DNA from: Flavilitoribacter nigricans DSM 23189 = NBRC 102662
Lineage (GTDB): Bacteria > Bacteroidota > Bacteroidia > Chitinophagales > Saprospiraceae
Direction of reading: 5' to 3'
Assembly (NCBI RefSeq): GCF_002646595.1
Contig: NZ_PDUD01000009.1
Location: forward strand, 1 to 64,000
DNA: 64,000 nucleotides
Shown piece by piece: positions 37,071-47,784 of this stretch; the stretch's first letter is position 1, and the number at the start of each line of letters is the position of its first letter. A program made the position numbers and the translations under genes. The notes beneath the pieces are model-generated. The model saw only the letters and a program-made list of their open reading frames with translations. It did no database searches and was not told the origin of the DNA.

Positions 37071-37176
37071 TAGTTGGTGTTTCGTAAAGTACCCGAAGTG
37101 CCGGGTACAAATAAGAATAGCCCACCGGAAACTGGCAGGCTAATGATATATCTTGCAGCAAAATAAAAAGAATTAC

Positions 37177-37371
37177 TTAAAGTCCCAAGTCGCGACTCTT
37201 CTTCTCTTTATAAACTGCCTTAAGGATTTGGTTGCGGCGTTGTACAGAAGGTTTTTTAAACTCCTTACGATCCCGCAATTCCCGAAGAATTTTCGTCTGT
37301 TGTACTTTACGCTTATAGCGTTTCAAGGCGCGATCGATATTCTCGCTTTCTTTTACTTCGATAATTAGCAT
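37177..37371 (-). CDS. rpsU: 30S ribosomal protein S21
   Basis: The 64-residue basic protein (MLIIEVKESENIDRALKRYK, then TKILRELRDRKEF) matches ribosomal protein S21, which helps the 30S subunit with initiation. The ATG at 37371 gives the family start; the frame is open eight codons upstream. A perfect TAnnTTTG box lies 21 bases upstream. It stands alone between an MFS transporter and a T9SS cargo gene. Confidence 0.96.
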   Translation of the reverse strand: MLIIEVKESENIDRALKRYKRKVQQTKILRELRDRKEFKKPSVQRRNQILKAVYKEKKSRDLGL

Positions 37372-37392
37372 AAATTCTATTTTTTGCGGATG

Positions 37393-37400
37393 CAAAGATA
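37393..37400 (-). promoter_or_regulatory. TAnnTTTG promoter box of rpsU
   Basis: On the minus strand TATCTTTG matches the Bacteroidota -7 element and ends 21 bases before the rpsU ATG. The -33 side is AT-rich without a clear TTTG. Confidence 0.6.
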
Positions 37401-37446
37401 CAATACCTATTTGAAATTAGGAAGCATGTTATCATTTTTTATGCAT

Positions 37447-37480
37447 AAAAAAAGCCCCGCCGGTTTTTGGCCGACGGAGC
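37447..37480 (-). terminator. Rho-independent terminator of the Kazal/PKD gene
   Basis: On the minus strand a 10-bp stem (GCTCCGTCGG with CCGGCGGGGC, G-U pairs included) and a 7-base loop are followed by seven T's. It lies 46 bases after the stop of the gene at 37526. Confidence 0.85.
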
Positions 37481-37525
37481 TCTCGTTCATGGGATTAGGA
37501 GGGGGTTCGGAATTTGGGGATTGAT

Positions 37526-40500
37526 CTAGCGTCCTCCGCCCTTGACAAACTTCTGCGTCACCGCTCCCGCTTCACTGATCAGTTGCAGCGCATACACACC
37601 CGCAGGCAGGTCTGCGGTACGGATCGAGAACCGGCCTGGACCGCCCGAAAGTTCTTCACGGCCCTGGTCAACGACCTGGCCGCTGAGGTTCAGAATACGC
37701 CATTGTAGAGGCCCGGCGGGGTGCTCTTTCAGGTCCAGCCAAAGCTCCGTAGTAACCGGATTGGGGAATACTTTGACGGATAGAGCGGGCGTGCCGGGTT
37801 CTTCCACATCGGTAGTCGTGCGGAAAGCATAGGCCGGGCTGGCGGTGAAACTCGCACCGGCCAGATTGATCGTGGCCGTATAGGAATTCGTACAGCCGTT
37901 CGCCGTTACCACCGTAAGGGTAACCGTATAGCTGCCGTTCCCATCGTACACATGGATGGGCATCAACTGGCTGCTGGTGGTCCCGTCGCCGAAATCCCAG
38001 TGCGTTTCCACCACATCCTGTGAGGAGAAATTGAGGAAGAACACCCGATTGGAGTCCGGGATGATCACCGGCAGGAAGGATGCGTAGCAATCCGGGTTGT
38101 ACACGATGTCATCATCCGTGGCGACCAGCATGCTGACCAGGCTGGTGCAACCGTCGGACGCCGTTACGGACAGACTGACGATATAGATACCCGCCTGTTC
38201 GTAGCGGTGTTCCGGAGTCGGTTCATTACTGGTGGTCCCATCACCGAAGTACCAGCTCCAGGAAACGATATCCCCAAGGGAGCGATCGTGGAACAGGAAG
38301 AAATAGGGATCATCCGGGTTTTGTTCAAAGTGGAACATAGCTTTACAATCCTCGATGGGTTCATCCAGGCCGACTACTATCTGCTCCCGGTGGGAACTGG
38401 TGCAGTTATCGCTGATCATGGTCAGGGTGACCGTATAGACCCCTTCTTTCGCATATTCGTGGAACGGATGGGCCAGGTTACTGGTCGTACCGTCGCCGAA
38501 ATCCCATATCCATACGATACCGAGGCTATCGGCGGGGTAAGAGCGATTGTAGAACTGCACGCCCAGTTCTCCCGTATTCGGATGTTCGGTCTGAAAGCGG
38601 GCCTGACAGTAGGAATCTTCGCACTTCACCCATACCGATTCGTCGTATCCGGCACAGCGCGCTTCACATGCATTGCCAAAACGCAATACCGTTCCTCCCG
38701 GTGTGTAAACACATACCGGATCGTAAACGGCGGCATCGCAGCCACAACCATTACCACCGTCACATCTGAAAAGGTCCTCGTCTGTGAATCCGGCACAGAG
38801 CGCCCGGCAGATGTTTCCGAAGGTCAGCGTGTCCCCCTGAGCACTGATCGCGCAGATGGGATCGTAGAGATCATCCGGACATTCGCATTCCTCCGGACCG
38901 CAGCTCTCGTACTGATCCGGACCAAATCCGGCGCATTCCGCCTCGCAGGCATTGATAAACCAGTAGGCCGGACCGAAATCCGTCACGATACAGACCGGGC
39001 TATAGACTTCCGGACAGTTGCACGGCCCCGGCTCACAACGGAAGAAATCCGCATCGGTAAAGCCGGCACAACGGGCAAAGCACTCATTATCGAAAGTTCG
39101 GGTCACCCCGTTCACTACAACACAGACCGGATCGTAGTATTCCGGACAGACGCATTCCTCGGGCTCGCAGCGAACGATCTGATCTCCAAAATAGCCGGCA
39201 CATTCCGCCTCGCAACGGTTACTGAACTGGATCTGCTCTCCGCTGGCGGTGTACACACAGACCGGATCGTAAACGGCCGGGCAGGTACAATTGGCATTAC
39301 AATCAATAAAATCTTCCGCTTCGTAGCCTCGGCAATTGGCAATGCAGGCATTCTGGAAAGTGATGATCGCACCGTCCGGACCAACTGCGCAAACCGGTTC
39401 GTAAGTATCCGGGCAGTCACACCCGCCGTCCGGATTGCAGGAAAAGACATCATTCCAGGAATAGCCGTCGCATTCGGCAAAGCAGATATTCGGGTAGGTC
39501 AGCGTATCACCGTTCACCACGATACAAACCGGATCGTAGTATTCCGGACAAACGCAGGGCCCCGGTTCGCAGGAGTAGTACTCGTCCGGTCCGAAACCGG
39601 CACATTCGGCCAGGCAGGCATTGGCAAAGCGCAAACTATCACCAACGGCGCCGATCACGCAGACCGGGTCGTATACCTGCGGGCAAATGCAATCGTCGGG
39701 AGGATCGCAGAAAAACATTTGATCCTGCGTATACCCGGCACATTCCGCCAGGCAGGGGTTGGAAAAGAGCAGGGTATCTCCCGCTACCGCCACACAGACC
39801 GGATCGTAATCATTCGGGCAGATGCAGTTGATGTTGCAGTCCACGATGGTCGATTCCGGATAACCCGCGCACCGGGCCAGGCAGGCGTTGGCAAAGCGCA
39901 GGATCTCGCCGGCGTCGTTCACTACACAGACCGGGGCGTCTATCGGTGCACAATCACACTCATTGATCGGATTACAGGGAAATACCTGATCGGGAGCGTA
40001 ACCGGCGCATTCGGCAAAACACAAGTTGGAAAAGGTCAGCGAATCACCGGCGGGACTAATGGTACAAACCGGATCGTAAAACTCCGGACAGCCGCATTCG
40101 TTCGGCTCGCAGGAACTCCAGTCGCCTTCCTGGAATCCGGCACAGCTCGCTTCGCAGGCATTGGCAAAGGTGATCACCGAACCGTTATCCAGGGTCACAC
40201 AGACCGGATTATATACCGCCGGGCAAACACAATCCAGGGAATCCCGCAGGATCACGTTATTGACTACCCGGCTCGAGCAATCGCCGGACTTTATCGTGAG
40301 CAGGACCTCGTACACTCCCGTAGCGGGGAACTCGTGCGTGGGCGCCGGTTCGGAGCTGGCGGTGCCGTCGCCAAATTCCCAGAGGTATTCCACTTCGGGG
40401 TCGGCGTGGTAGGACAGGTCGAGGAAAACGGCCGCGGGCGGATTTACACTGAGTTGCTCGTAAGTAAAATGCGCCTGACAGCCCGGTGGCGGTGGCGGCG

Positions 40501-40852
40501 GATCAATGCCCTGACAGAGTTGAAAATTGGCGACGTAACTGCTGTCGGCGTTCGGTAAACGGATCGAATGGATCTCTCCGGTACAAAGGTCAAGTACATC
40601 CACCCGGGCTTCCAGGATCTCGGCGCTGGTCCAGTCGAAGGTGGCTTCGTAGTCGCCTTTACTATCCGTGAAGACGGTGTAGACCTGATCGTGGACAGGC
40701 AGGTAAACCGTCACATCGTAGTCGGGTACCGGTTCCAGTGCTTCTCCAAACGCGACCTTGCCGGAGATCCTGAACTGCGCCAACAGGCCGGGACTGGTCA
40801 CGCCCAGGCATAGCAGTAGCAGGACAATTTTTGGGATCAAGATTGTTTTCAT
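37526..40852 (-). CDS. T9SS-secreted protein with twelve Kazal-like and four PKD domains
   Basis: The 1108-residue protein has a signal peptide ending near residue 25 and a beta-sandwich at 27-110. One PKD domain (YLWEFGDGTASSEP) follows at about 125-200. Then come twelve tandem Kazal-like domains (about 205-800), each with CxCP..YxPVC, a central F/Y-x-N-x-C and CAGY/F before the last cysteine. Three more PKD domains follow (DFGDGTTSN, YFGDGTTSN, DFGDGTTSS), and a type A T9SS sorting domain ends it (VFPNPVTTELWLDL, LPAGVYALQL). Kazal domains are classical serine-protease inhibitors, so surface protease inhibition is plausible, but adhesion is equally possible. Its own terminator follows. Confidence 0.93.
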   Translation of the reverse strand: MKTILIPKIVLLLLCLGVTSPGLLAQFRISGKVAFGEALEPVPDYDVTVYLPVHDQVYTVFTDSKGDYEATFDWTSAEILEARVDVLDLCTGEIHSIRLPNADSSYVANFQLCQGIDPPPPPPGCQAHFTYEQLSVNPPAAVFLDLSYHADPEVEYLWEFGDGTASSEPAPTHEFPATGVYEVLLTIKSGDCSSRVVNNVILRDSLDCVCPAVYNPVCVTLDNGSVITFANACEASCAGFQEGDWSSCEPNECGCPEFYDPVCTISPAGDSLTFSNLCFAECAGYAPDQVFPCNPINECDCAPIDAPVCVVNDAGEILRFANACLARCAGYPESTIVDCNINCICPNDYDPVCVAVAGDTLLFSNPCLAECAGYTQDQMFFCDPPDDCICPQVYDPVCVIGAVGDSLRFANACLAECAGFGPDEYYSCEPGPCVCPEYYDPVCIVVNGDTLTYPNICFAECDGYSWNDVFSCNPDGGCDCPDTYEPVCAVGPDGAIITFQNACIANCRGYEAEDFIDCNANCTCPAVYDPVCVYTASGEQIQFSNRCEAECAGYFGDQIVRCEPEECVCPEYYDPVCVVVNGVTRTFDNECFARCAGFTDADFFRCEPGPCNCPEVYSPVCIVTDFGPAYWFINACEAECAGFGPDQYESCGPEECECPDDLYDPICAISAQGDTLTFGNICRALCAGFTDEDLFRCDGGNGCGCDAAVYDPVCVYTPGGTVLRFGNACEARCAGYDESVWVKCEDSYCQARFQTEHPNTGELGVQFYNRSYPADSLGIVWIWDFGDGTTSNLAHPFHEYAKEGVYTVTLTMISDNCTSSHREQIVVGLDEPIEDCKAMFHFEQNPDDPYFFLFHDRSLGDIVSWSWYFGDGTTSNEPTPEHRYEQAGIYIVSLSVTASDGCTSLVSMLVATDDDIVYNPDCYASFLPVIIPDSNRVFFLNFSSQDVVETHWDFGDGTTSSQLMPIHVYDGNGSYTVTLTVVTANGCTNSYTATINLAGASFTASPAYAFRTTTDVEEPGTPALSVKVFPNPVTTELWLDLKEHPAGPLQWRILNLSGQVVDQGREELSGGPGRFSIRTADLPAGVYALQLISEAGAVTQKFVKGGGR

Positions 40853-40924
40853 AAGAGATTTTAGTTGTAATTGGTGCTCGATTTCGGTGATGGATCAGCC
40901 GGGTGTCAAGCAAATGAAGGTGAA

Positions 40925-42031
40925 TTATTCGATTAAGATCTCACGGGAGCTGATACCTCCCTCGGTCTGTACCTGCAGGAGGTACAAACCGGGGGGGAGG
41001 TCCATTACAGGCAATTGGATCTCGGTAGAATCCAACCGGGATTCTACCAGCATTGGCCGACCCAGCAGGTCGTACAGAATGATCTTCTTAATGATTTTTT
41101 GGGCTTCGATCCGGAGTTCTTCCTGCACCGGATTCGGATATACGGTGAATAATCGTTCATCGGGATCCGTGACCGGGTTCGTCTTAGCATCAGGATGATA
41201 AACGGTAAACTGATAGTCGTCCCCGCCAATGGGAATGGGTTCAAAATTTTTGCCAATGCCCCGGATCTTTTTGATGGAAACGATCACATCGATGGTATCG
41301 GTGGGTGCCGGTAACAGGCCGATCAGGTCGTCCTCGATGATGATGTTGACCCGTCCGAGTAGTCCCCCACCTATGACCGGATTATCGCCAAATCGGGTAG
41401 CTGCGATATCGAGCTGGGGTTCATCCAGCGCTTCCGGCACCTGCAAACCGTACCAGCTGCTGTCCGCCCGGAACCAGTCCATGGCCCATTCCAGCCGCAC
41501 CTCCTTAACTACCTGCTCGTCGTATTCGAAAGAAAATGCCAGACCGTTTAATTCCAGCGGATTATTGACATCGTTCAGGTAGATCGGAATGGAAAAGGAT
41601 GTCCCGGGCTGAATGAGATCCGGTAGCCCGTCTTCCGTCATATACAGTTGGGAACCGCCATCCGGTGGTTCGGGAAAATCATCCGGGATAACCGGAGGCC
41701 GTGTTGCCCCGTAGTTCCGGAAAACCGTAAGCAGGTCCTGCGTACCGATCAGTCCGTCCCCATTCGCATCGGCACTGGCGTAGCTGGTACCGTCGGGAAA
41801 GAAATCGGACCAGGCGGCTGCAGCCTCCTGGGGTTCAAAATCGGTATCCGTCAACACCCGGGATGGCCCGGGGGTACCGAAACTGTATCCAATGTAGAGT
41901 ACGTCAATATTGTTGACGATCCCGTTGTCATTGGCATCCCCCGGATATACCGTGATCTGCGCCGGCAAAACCGGAGTAAAAATTACCAACAGGCCGATCC
42001 AACAAAGCCAACGGTAAAGGTTTATGTTCAT
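40925..42031 (-). CDS. T9SS-secreted protein with split dockerin and cohesin-like domain
   Basis: The 368-residue protein has a signal peptide and two dockerin-type calcium loops: GDANDNGIVNNIDVLYIG soon after the signal peptide and DANGDGLIGTQDLLTVF about 50 residues later, separated by an insert of about 40 residues. A beta-rich cohesin-like domain spans about 145-290 (GTSFSIPIYLNDVNNPLELN, GLAFSFEYD). A type A T9SS sorting domain ends it (LFTVYPNPVQEELRIEA, LPPGLYLLQV). It lies 72 bases upstream of the Kazal/PKD gene on the same strand and may be co-transcribed. It could take part in surface complex assembly. A start at 42043 is also possible; both fit the promoter box. Confidence 0.82.
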   Translation of the reverse strand: MNINLYRWLCWIGLLVIFTPVLPAQITVYPGDANDNGIVNNIDVLYIGYSFGTPGPSRVLTDTDFEPQEAAAAWSDFFPDGTSYASADANGDGLIGTQDLLTVFRNYGATRPPVIPDDFPEPPDGGSQLYMTEDGLPDLIQPGTSFSIPIYLNDVNNPLELNGLAFSFEYDEQVVKEVRLEWAMDWFRADSSWYGLQVPEALDEPQLDIAATRFGDNPVIGGGLLGRVNIIIEDDLIGLLPAPTDTIDVIVSIKKIRGIGKNFEPIPIGGDDYQFTVYHPDAKTNPVTDPDERLFTVYPNPVQEELRIEAQKIIKKIILYDLLGRPMLVESRLDSTEIQLPVMDLPPGLYLLQVQTEGGISSREILIE

Positions 42032-42051
42032 GAATCCTGGCATTATGCTTA

Positions 42052-42059
42052 CAAATGTA
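42052..42059 (-). promoter_or_regulatory. TAnnTTTG promoter box of the dockerin/cohesin gene
   Basis: TACATTTG on the minus strand matches the -7 element. The transcript would begin near 42046, supporting a start at 42043 or 42031, not further upstream. Confidence 0.55.
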
Positions 42060-42243
42060 AAAGCCGGAACAGGAGATATCAATTACAATTTATTAAATTT
42101 ATCCATCGTTATTTTGTAAGTTTCAATACACCATATAAAACAATTAACTGTATATCAGTCAATTAATAGTTATTCAGCAATCTAAAAATCCATTTATATC
42201 CTCATTCAATATCCCTGAACGCCCATTTTTTCTCCAGCAAAAC

Positions 42244-43644
42244 ATGAAAAACACCAAATTACTCCGTCTGCTTGCTACCTTTTCCCTGTCGGACTGGCAA
42301 AAGTTTGGCTTATACCTTCGTTCTCCATTCTTCAATCAGACCGACCACCTGATCGTGCTGTCGGATGAACTGGAAGCCCTCTACCGCGCCGGTGAATGGC
42401 CCGAACCGGATGTAGAAAAGCAGGATCTATACCGTAGCGTCTTTCCCGGACAGCCTTACGATGAAATGGACTTTAACCGCCAGTGCAGTCGCCTGCTCCA
42501 GCTGGCTGCTGATTTTCTGGCTCATCAACAATGGCAAAATGACGGCATTATGGCCAACTATTATACCCTGCAGGCTTTTATGGAAAGAAAGCTGGATAAA
42601 CACTTTCGCTTCACGCTGCGAAAGACCCGGGATCAACTGGAAAAAGAGCCCTACCGCAATATCCAGTTTCACCACCAAAGCTACCTGCTGGCAGAAATAG
42701 CGGAGTGGCAGGTTTCGGGCAGAAAGGCCCAGGCACTGGGACCGGAAGTACAACAGACCGCCGACAACTTCGATCAGTATCTCGTCGCCCAGAAGCTACA
42801 GCACCTCTGCACCATCGCCGCGCTGAATAATCTGCAGCCGGGCACTTATCAGTTGCAGCACAGTCAGGAGATCGTGAGCATGTCCGAGTCCCTGCAGCAT
42901 CTGCCGATCGTTGCCATTTACCGGAATCTGTTCATGATGATCACCGGAGAGGAGACGTCCCCCTATTTTCAGCAATTGCGGCAACTGGCGATCCAGCACG
43001 AGGACATCCTGGCCCCCCGGGAATTGAAATTCATTTACCTGAGTCTGGTTAACTTCTGTATCGGCCGGATCCGTTACGGTGAAAAGACCTACGCCAGCCC
43101 CCTGCTGGAGCTCTACGAAACCTCCCTGGAAAAAGGCTTCCTGATCGACAAAGGGCAGATCTCCCCCTGGACTTTTAAAAATGTGGTCAAATTGGGTCTT
43201 GGGTTGCAACGCTACGATTGGGTGGAAGGCTTCATTCACCAATACAGCCCACTGCTGGCCGAACGGGAAAAGGCCGAGGCCATGCATTTTAACCTGGCCG
43301 ACCTCTATTACCACCGGCAGGATTTCGAAAAGGCCCAGTTGTACCTGCGGGAAGTAGAATTCTCGGATGTGCGGTATTATCTGCACGGCCGTATTCTACT
43401 GGCCAAGATCTACCACACCACCCAGTCCTGGGAATCGCTGGATTCTCTCCTGGCCGCTTTCCGGATCTATCTGATGCGCAGCAAGAAGATGAGCCGGGAA
43501 GAGAAAAAGCCCTATCTCAACTTCATCCGTATCCTCGATAAATTACTGAACAGCCTACCGGAAAAACGGCCGAAAATCCGCCAAACGATCCGGGATACCC
43601 CCATGCTGACGGACCGGACCTGGCTGCTCGAGATCGCTGGATAA
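42244..43644 (+). CDS. Hypothetical all-helical protein
   Basis: The 466-residue protein lacks a signal peptide and membrane helices and is almost entirely predicted alpha-helical, with spaced helical pairs that could be TPR-like. The N-terminus (MKNTKLLRLLATFSLSDWQK, then FGLYLRSPFFNQ) resembles a lineage-specific paralogous family I associate with Saprospiria genomes; this is recollection, not a search result. Function is unknown. It starts after an AT-rich 160-base gap and ends 361 bases before glpK, with no operon partner. Confidence 0.75.
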   Translation: MKNTKLLRLLATFSLSDWQKFGLYLRSPFFNQTDHLIVLSDELEALYRAGEWPEPDVEKQDLYRSVFPGQPYDEMDFNRQCSRLLQLAADFLAHQQWQNDGIMANYYTLQAFMERKLDKHFRFTLRKTRDQLEKEPYRNIQFHHQSYLLAEIAEWQVSGRKAQALGPEVQQTADNFDQYLVAQKLQHLCTIAALNNLQPGTYQLQHSQEIVSMSESLQHLPIVAIYRNLFMMITGEETSPYFQQLRQLAIQHEDILAPRELKFIYLSLVNFCIGRIRYGEKTYASPLLELYETSLEKGFLIDKGQISPWTFKNVVKLGLGLQRYDWVEGFIHQYSPLLAEREKAEAMHFNLADLYYHRQDFEKAQLYLREVEFSDVRYYLHGRILLAKIYHTTQSWESLDSLLAAFRIYLMRSKKMSREEKKPYLNFIRILDKLLNSLPEKRPKIRQTIRDTPMLTDRTWLLEIAG

Positions 43645-43907
43645 ATAAATGAAAGTGAGATATTTACCAAAGCGCAAAATACTGAAACAGCTTTTGCAAT
43701 ACAGGTGACATTTGGGGACAGGCAATTTGTTGGAGCTTATAAAAGCTTCTATCTTAGGGCCTTTGTAAAGCGCTCCGCAATTGGTCCCTATAAACGCGCC
43801 TCACTACCCCACCGCTTTTCGGTACAATCATTTCCCCCCCAACTTTTTCATTGGGAGAATTTCTCCGCTTAAGGGTGAATGTTAGCCAATAAGATCTGAG
43901 TATATCC

Positions 43908-43952
43908 AAAAAAAAGACCGATGAACCTGCCTGTGGCAAATCCATCGGTCTT
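43908..43952 (-). terminator. Rho-independent terminator of glpK
   Basis: AAGACCGATG (43914-43923) and CATCGGTCTT (43943-43952) form a perfect 10-bp stem. On the minus strand it is followed by a run of eight T's. It lies 54 bases after the glpK stop. Confidence 0.85.
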
Positions 43953-43962
43953 CCGCATTTAG

Positions 43963-43993
43963 AGCCTATCCAGAAACCGTTTTTGGATAGGCT
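43963..43993. terminator. Perfect hairpin just after glpK
   Basis: AGCCTATCC (43963-43971) pairs with GGATAGGCT (43985-43993) around a 13-base loop, ending 13 bases after the glpK stop. It may protect the 3' end or act with the next terminator. Confidence 0.6.
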
Positions 43994-44005
43994 AGGCGGA
44001 TCGGA

Positions 44006-45550
<1,545 letters not shown>

Positions 45551-45727
45551 CTAAACTTATCCGGCTTAGGAAACATTTATACCGACATGGAGTGTTAAGT
45601 TATTTGCAGAACTGACACTCCGTTTTAATATCTGTCGACAGGTTTTTTTCCCTGACCGATGTCTTTTTTAAGCCGGCCTTTTTTATAGGCGAATACCGTA
45701 AATATAAACAAAACCTTAAAGCTTGCA

Positions 45728-47320
45728 ATGACGATCCAACGTATACCTTTTCAGGAAGTACCTCAACTATCTTCCAAAGATACAGCCTACGCAACCGCCA
45801 AACCCGAACTCCGTCCTTTCTTCAAATACCCCGTCTCCATAGAAAGCTTTGCCCAGGTAATTGCCGATAAAAAACAAGCCGAGATCGATCGCGAACTGCT
45901 GGTCTCCGTGCTCAAAAAGCAGTACGAAAAACTGGATCCGTCACCCCAGGTGCTGGAACAGATCGACCGCCTGTCCGATCCCCAAACCTTTACCATCGTG
46001 ACGGCCCACCAGCCCAGTCTGTTTACCGGTCCGCTCTACTATATTTATAAGATCATTTCCACGATCCATCTGGCCCGAAAACTCAACGACCAGTATCCGG
46101 ACCAACACATCGTACCGGTTTTTATTACCGGGGGGGAAGATCACGATTTTGAGGAAATGAACCACGCCAGCATCTTCGGTAAAGAGATCGTCTGGGAGAA
46201 TGAAGAGTCGGGTTCGGTAGCCATGATGGGTACCGGATCTCTGGCCGGTGCGCTGGAACAACTGAAAGATATCCTGGGCAGCAGCCCGAAGGCCGAAGAG
46301 ATCGGTTCGCTGATCGAAGCCTGTTATACCCGTCACGAAAAGTACGGGATGGCCAGTGTAGACCTCGTCAATGAGCTGTTCAAATCCTACGGACTGATCG
46401 TGTTGGACATGAACAATCCCGAGCTTAAAAAGCGCTTTATTCCCATTATGGAAAAAGAACTGTTTGAGCAACCGAGCCGGGGGCTTATCGAAGCGACCAC
46501 CCAGGAACTGGAAAAAGTGGGCTTCTCCCAGCAGGCCTATCCGCGGGAGATTAATCTGTTCTATTTGCGGGATCAGATCCGGGAACGGATCGTGCAGGAG
46601 GGGGATAAATTCCAGGTACTGAATACCGATTATACCTTCACCGAAGCGGAGATGCGGGAAGAACTGCACCAGCATCCGGAGCATTTCAGCCCCAACGTGG
46701 TGATCCGCCCGCTCTATCAGGAATATATTCTGCCGAACCTGGCCTATATTGGCGGCGGCGGCGAGATCGCCTACTGGCTGGAACGAAAAACGCAGTTCGA
46801 GCACTTCGGGGTTAACTTCCCCATGCTGATCCGGCGTAATTCGGTGCTCTGGATCGATAAGGGGAATGCCAAGAAACTGGATAAACTCGGTCTTAAGGTC
46901 AGTGATCTTTTTACCGAGACGGAAACGCTGATCAAGTCCTACGTCAAAGCCAATGCCGAAAACGAACTCAGTCTCAAAGAGGAGAAAAAACAACTGCATA
47001 CGATATTTAACGGGATCGTGGAAAAGATCAAAGAAGTAGATCAGACCCTGGTTAAAACGGTTAAAGCAGAAGCTGCCAACCAGATGAACAGCCTCCAGGG
47101 ACTCGAAAGCCGCCTGCTTAAAGCCGAAAAGCAGCGCCACGAGATCGAACTGAACCAGATCCGCGGGATCAAGGATAAACTCTTCCCCGGCAACGGCCTG
47201 CAGGAACGAACGGATAATTTCCTCAATTTCTACCTGCGCTACGGCCAGGATTTCTTTGAAACACTACTGGCGGAACTCGATCCTCTGGAAGAGGGTTTCA
47301 TTGTAGTTGTGGATGAATAA
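45728..47320 (+). CDS. bshC: Bacillithiol biosynthesis cysteine-adding enzyme
   Basis: BshC joins cysteine to glucosaminyl-malate in the last step of bacillithiol synthesis. The 530-residue length and the segments TAHQPSLFTGPLYYIYKIIS, GGEDHDFEEMNH, VVIRPLYQEYILPNLAYIGG and GEIAYWLERK match the family. A long coiled coil lies near the C-terminus (about 410-480, ENELSLKEEKKQLHTIF). It has its own start after a 222-base divergent gap with glpK, and is followed by a perfect hairpin at 47377-47413. It shows the organism uses bacillithiol, as many Bacteroidota do. Confidence 0.96.
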   Translation: MTIQRIPFQEVPQLSSKDTAYATAKPELRPFFKYPVSIESFAQVIADKKQAEIDRELLVSVLKKQYEKLDPSPQVLEQIDRLSDPQTFTIVTAHQPSLFTGPLYYIYKIISTIHLARKLNDQYPDQHIVPVFITGGEDHDFEEMNHASIFGKEIVWENEESGSVAMMGTGSLAGALEQLKDILGSSPKAEEIGSLIEACYTRHEKYGMASVDLVNELFKSYGLIVLDMNNPELKKRFIPIMEKELFEQPSRGLIEATTQELEKVGFSQQAYPREINLFYLRDQIRERIVQEGDKFQVLNTDYTFTEAEMREELHQHPEHFSPNVVIRPLYQEYILPNLAYIGGGGEIAYWLERKTQFEHFGVNFPMLIRRNSVLWIDKGNAKKLDKLGLKVSDLFTETETLIKSYVKANAENELSLKEEKKQLHTIFNGIVEKIKEVDQTLVKTVKAEAANQMNSLQGLESRLLKAEKQRHEIELNQIRGIKDKLFPGNGLQERTDNFLNFYLRYGQDFFETLLAELDPLEEGFIVVVDE

Positions 47321-47784
47321 TCCTATAAGGTCCTTCACCGCGACTGTGGTTTACGGACACCTTGAATAATAACCTTGACCGGGCAGTACGGAATGTTCCT
47401 GTACTGCCCGGTCTGGTTTTCCGTTAATCCTACACTGCCGGGACCATAATCCAGATCCCAGCTCCATTTTTCATTCCCACATCTAGCTATTTTCTTAAAG
47501 GAACCTTCCGGGCTAAGCTTAAAGCCATTGCAACATATATCACGTTGATTATCAGACCCTAGCCTGGTTTTCAACTGTTTCTATGAATCATATCTTCCAA
47601 TCATTCCCAGCACAATGATCCAATTTGGCCAATGGTTGAGCGAAACCCCCTACCCACCAACGGGCCTTTACATCTATGTTTATACCATCCCGGGTTAATC
47701 TGTCTCCCGGGTGGTTGAGCCCTCCCATTTAGAGCGCAGGGCTCCTCTTCGGACCTTATTACTAAACACCATAAAATTCAATTT
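47321..47784. other. Intergenic region with hairpin and possible gene remnant
   Basis: This 464-base gap holds the bshC hairpin and a minus-strand open frame (47335-47574, 79 codons) with fairly protein-like content (KWSWDLDYGPGSVGL) but no start context. It may be a decayed lipoprotein fragment or chance. The rest shows no gene. A promoter for the lipoprotein at 47785 must lie here; no TAnnTTTG box is obvious. Confidence 0.4.
47377..47413. terminator. Perfect 13-bp hairpin after bshC
   Basis: GACCGGGCAGTAC (47377-47389) and GTACTGCCCGGTC (47401-47413) pair perfectly around an 11-base loop, 57 bases after bshC, followed by TGGTTTT. It is a probable terminator. Confidence 0.75.

Larger units (their letters stand above)
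43645..44005. other. Intergenic region with two hairpins downstream of glpK
   Basis: The gap between the helical protein gene (plus) and glpK (minus) holds two strong hairpins: AGCCTATCC/GGATAGGCT at 43963-43993, and the T-run terminator at 43908-43952. The rest (43645-43900) shows no gene; a short open frame here is not protein-like. Confidence 0.6.

Noticed and set aside
38207-40558. A 783-codon open frame antisense to the Kazal/PKD gene
   Set aside because: It lies opposite strongly structured coding sequence, and its length comes from the regular repeats of the sense gene. The translated product has no domain or signal peptide.
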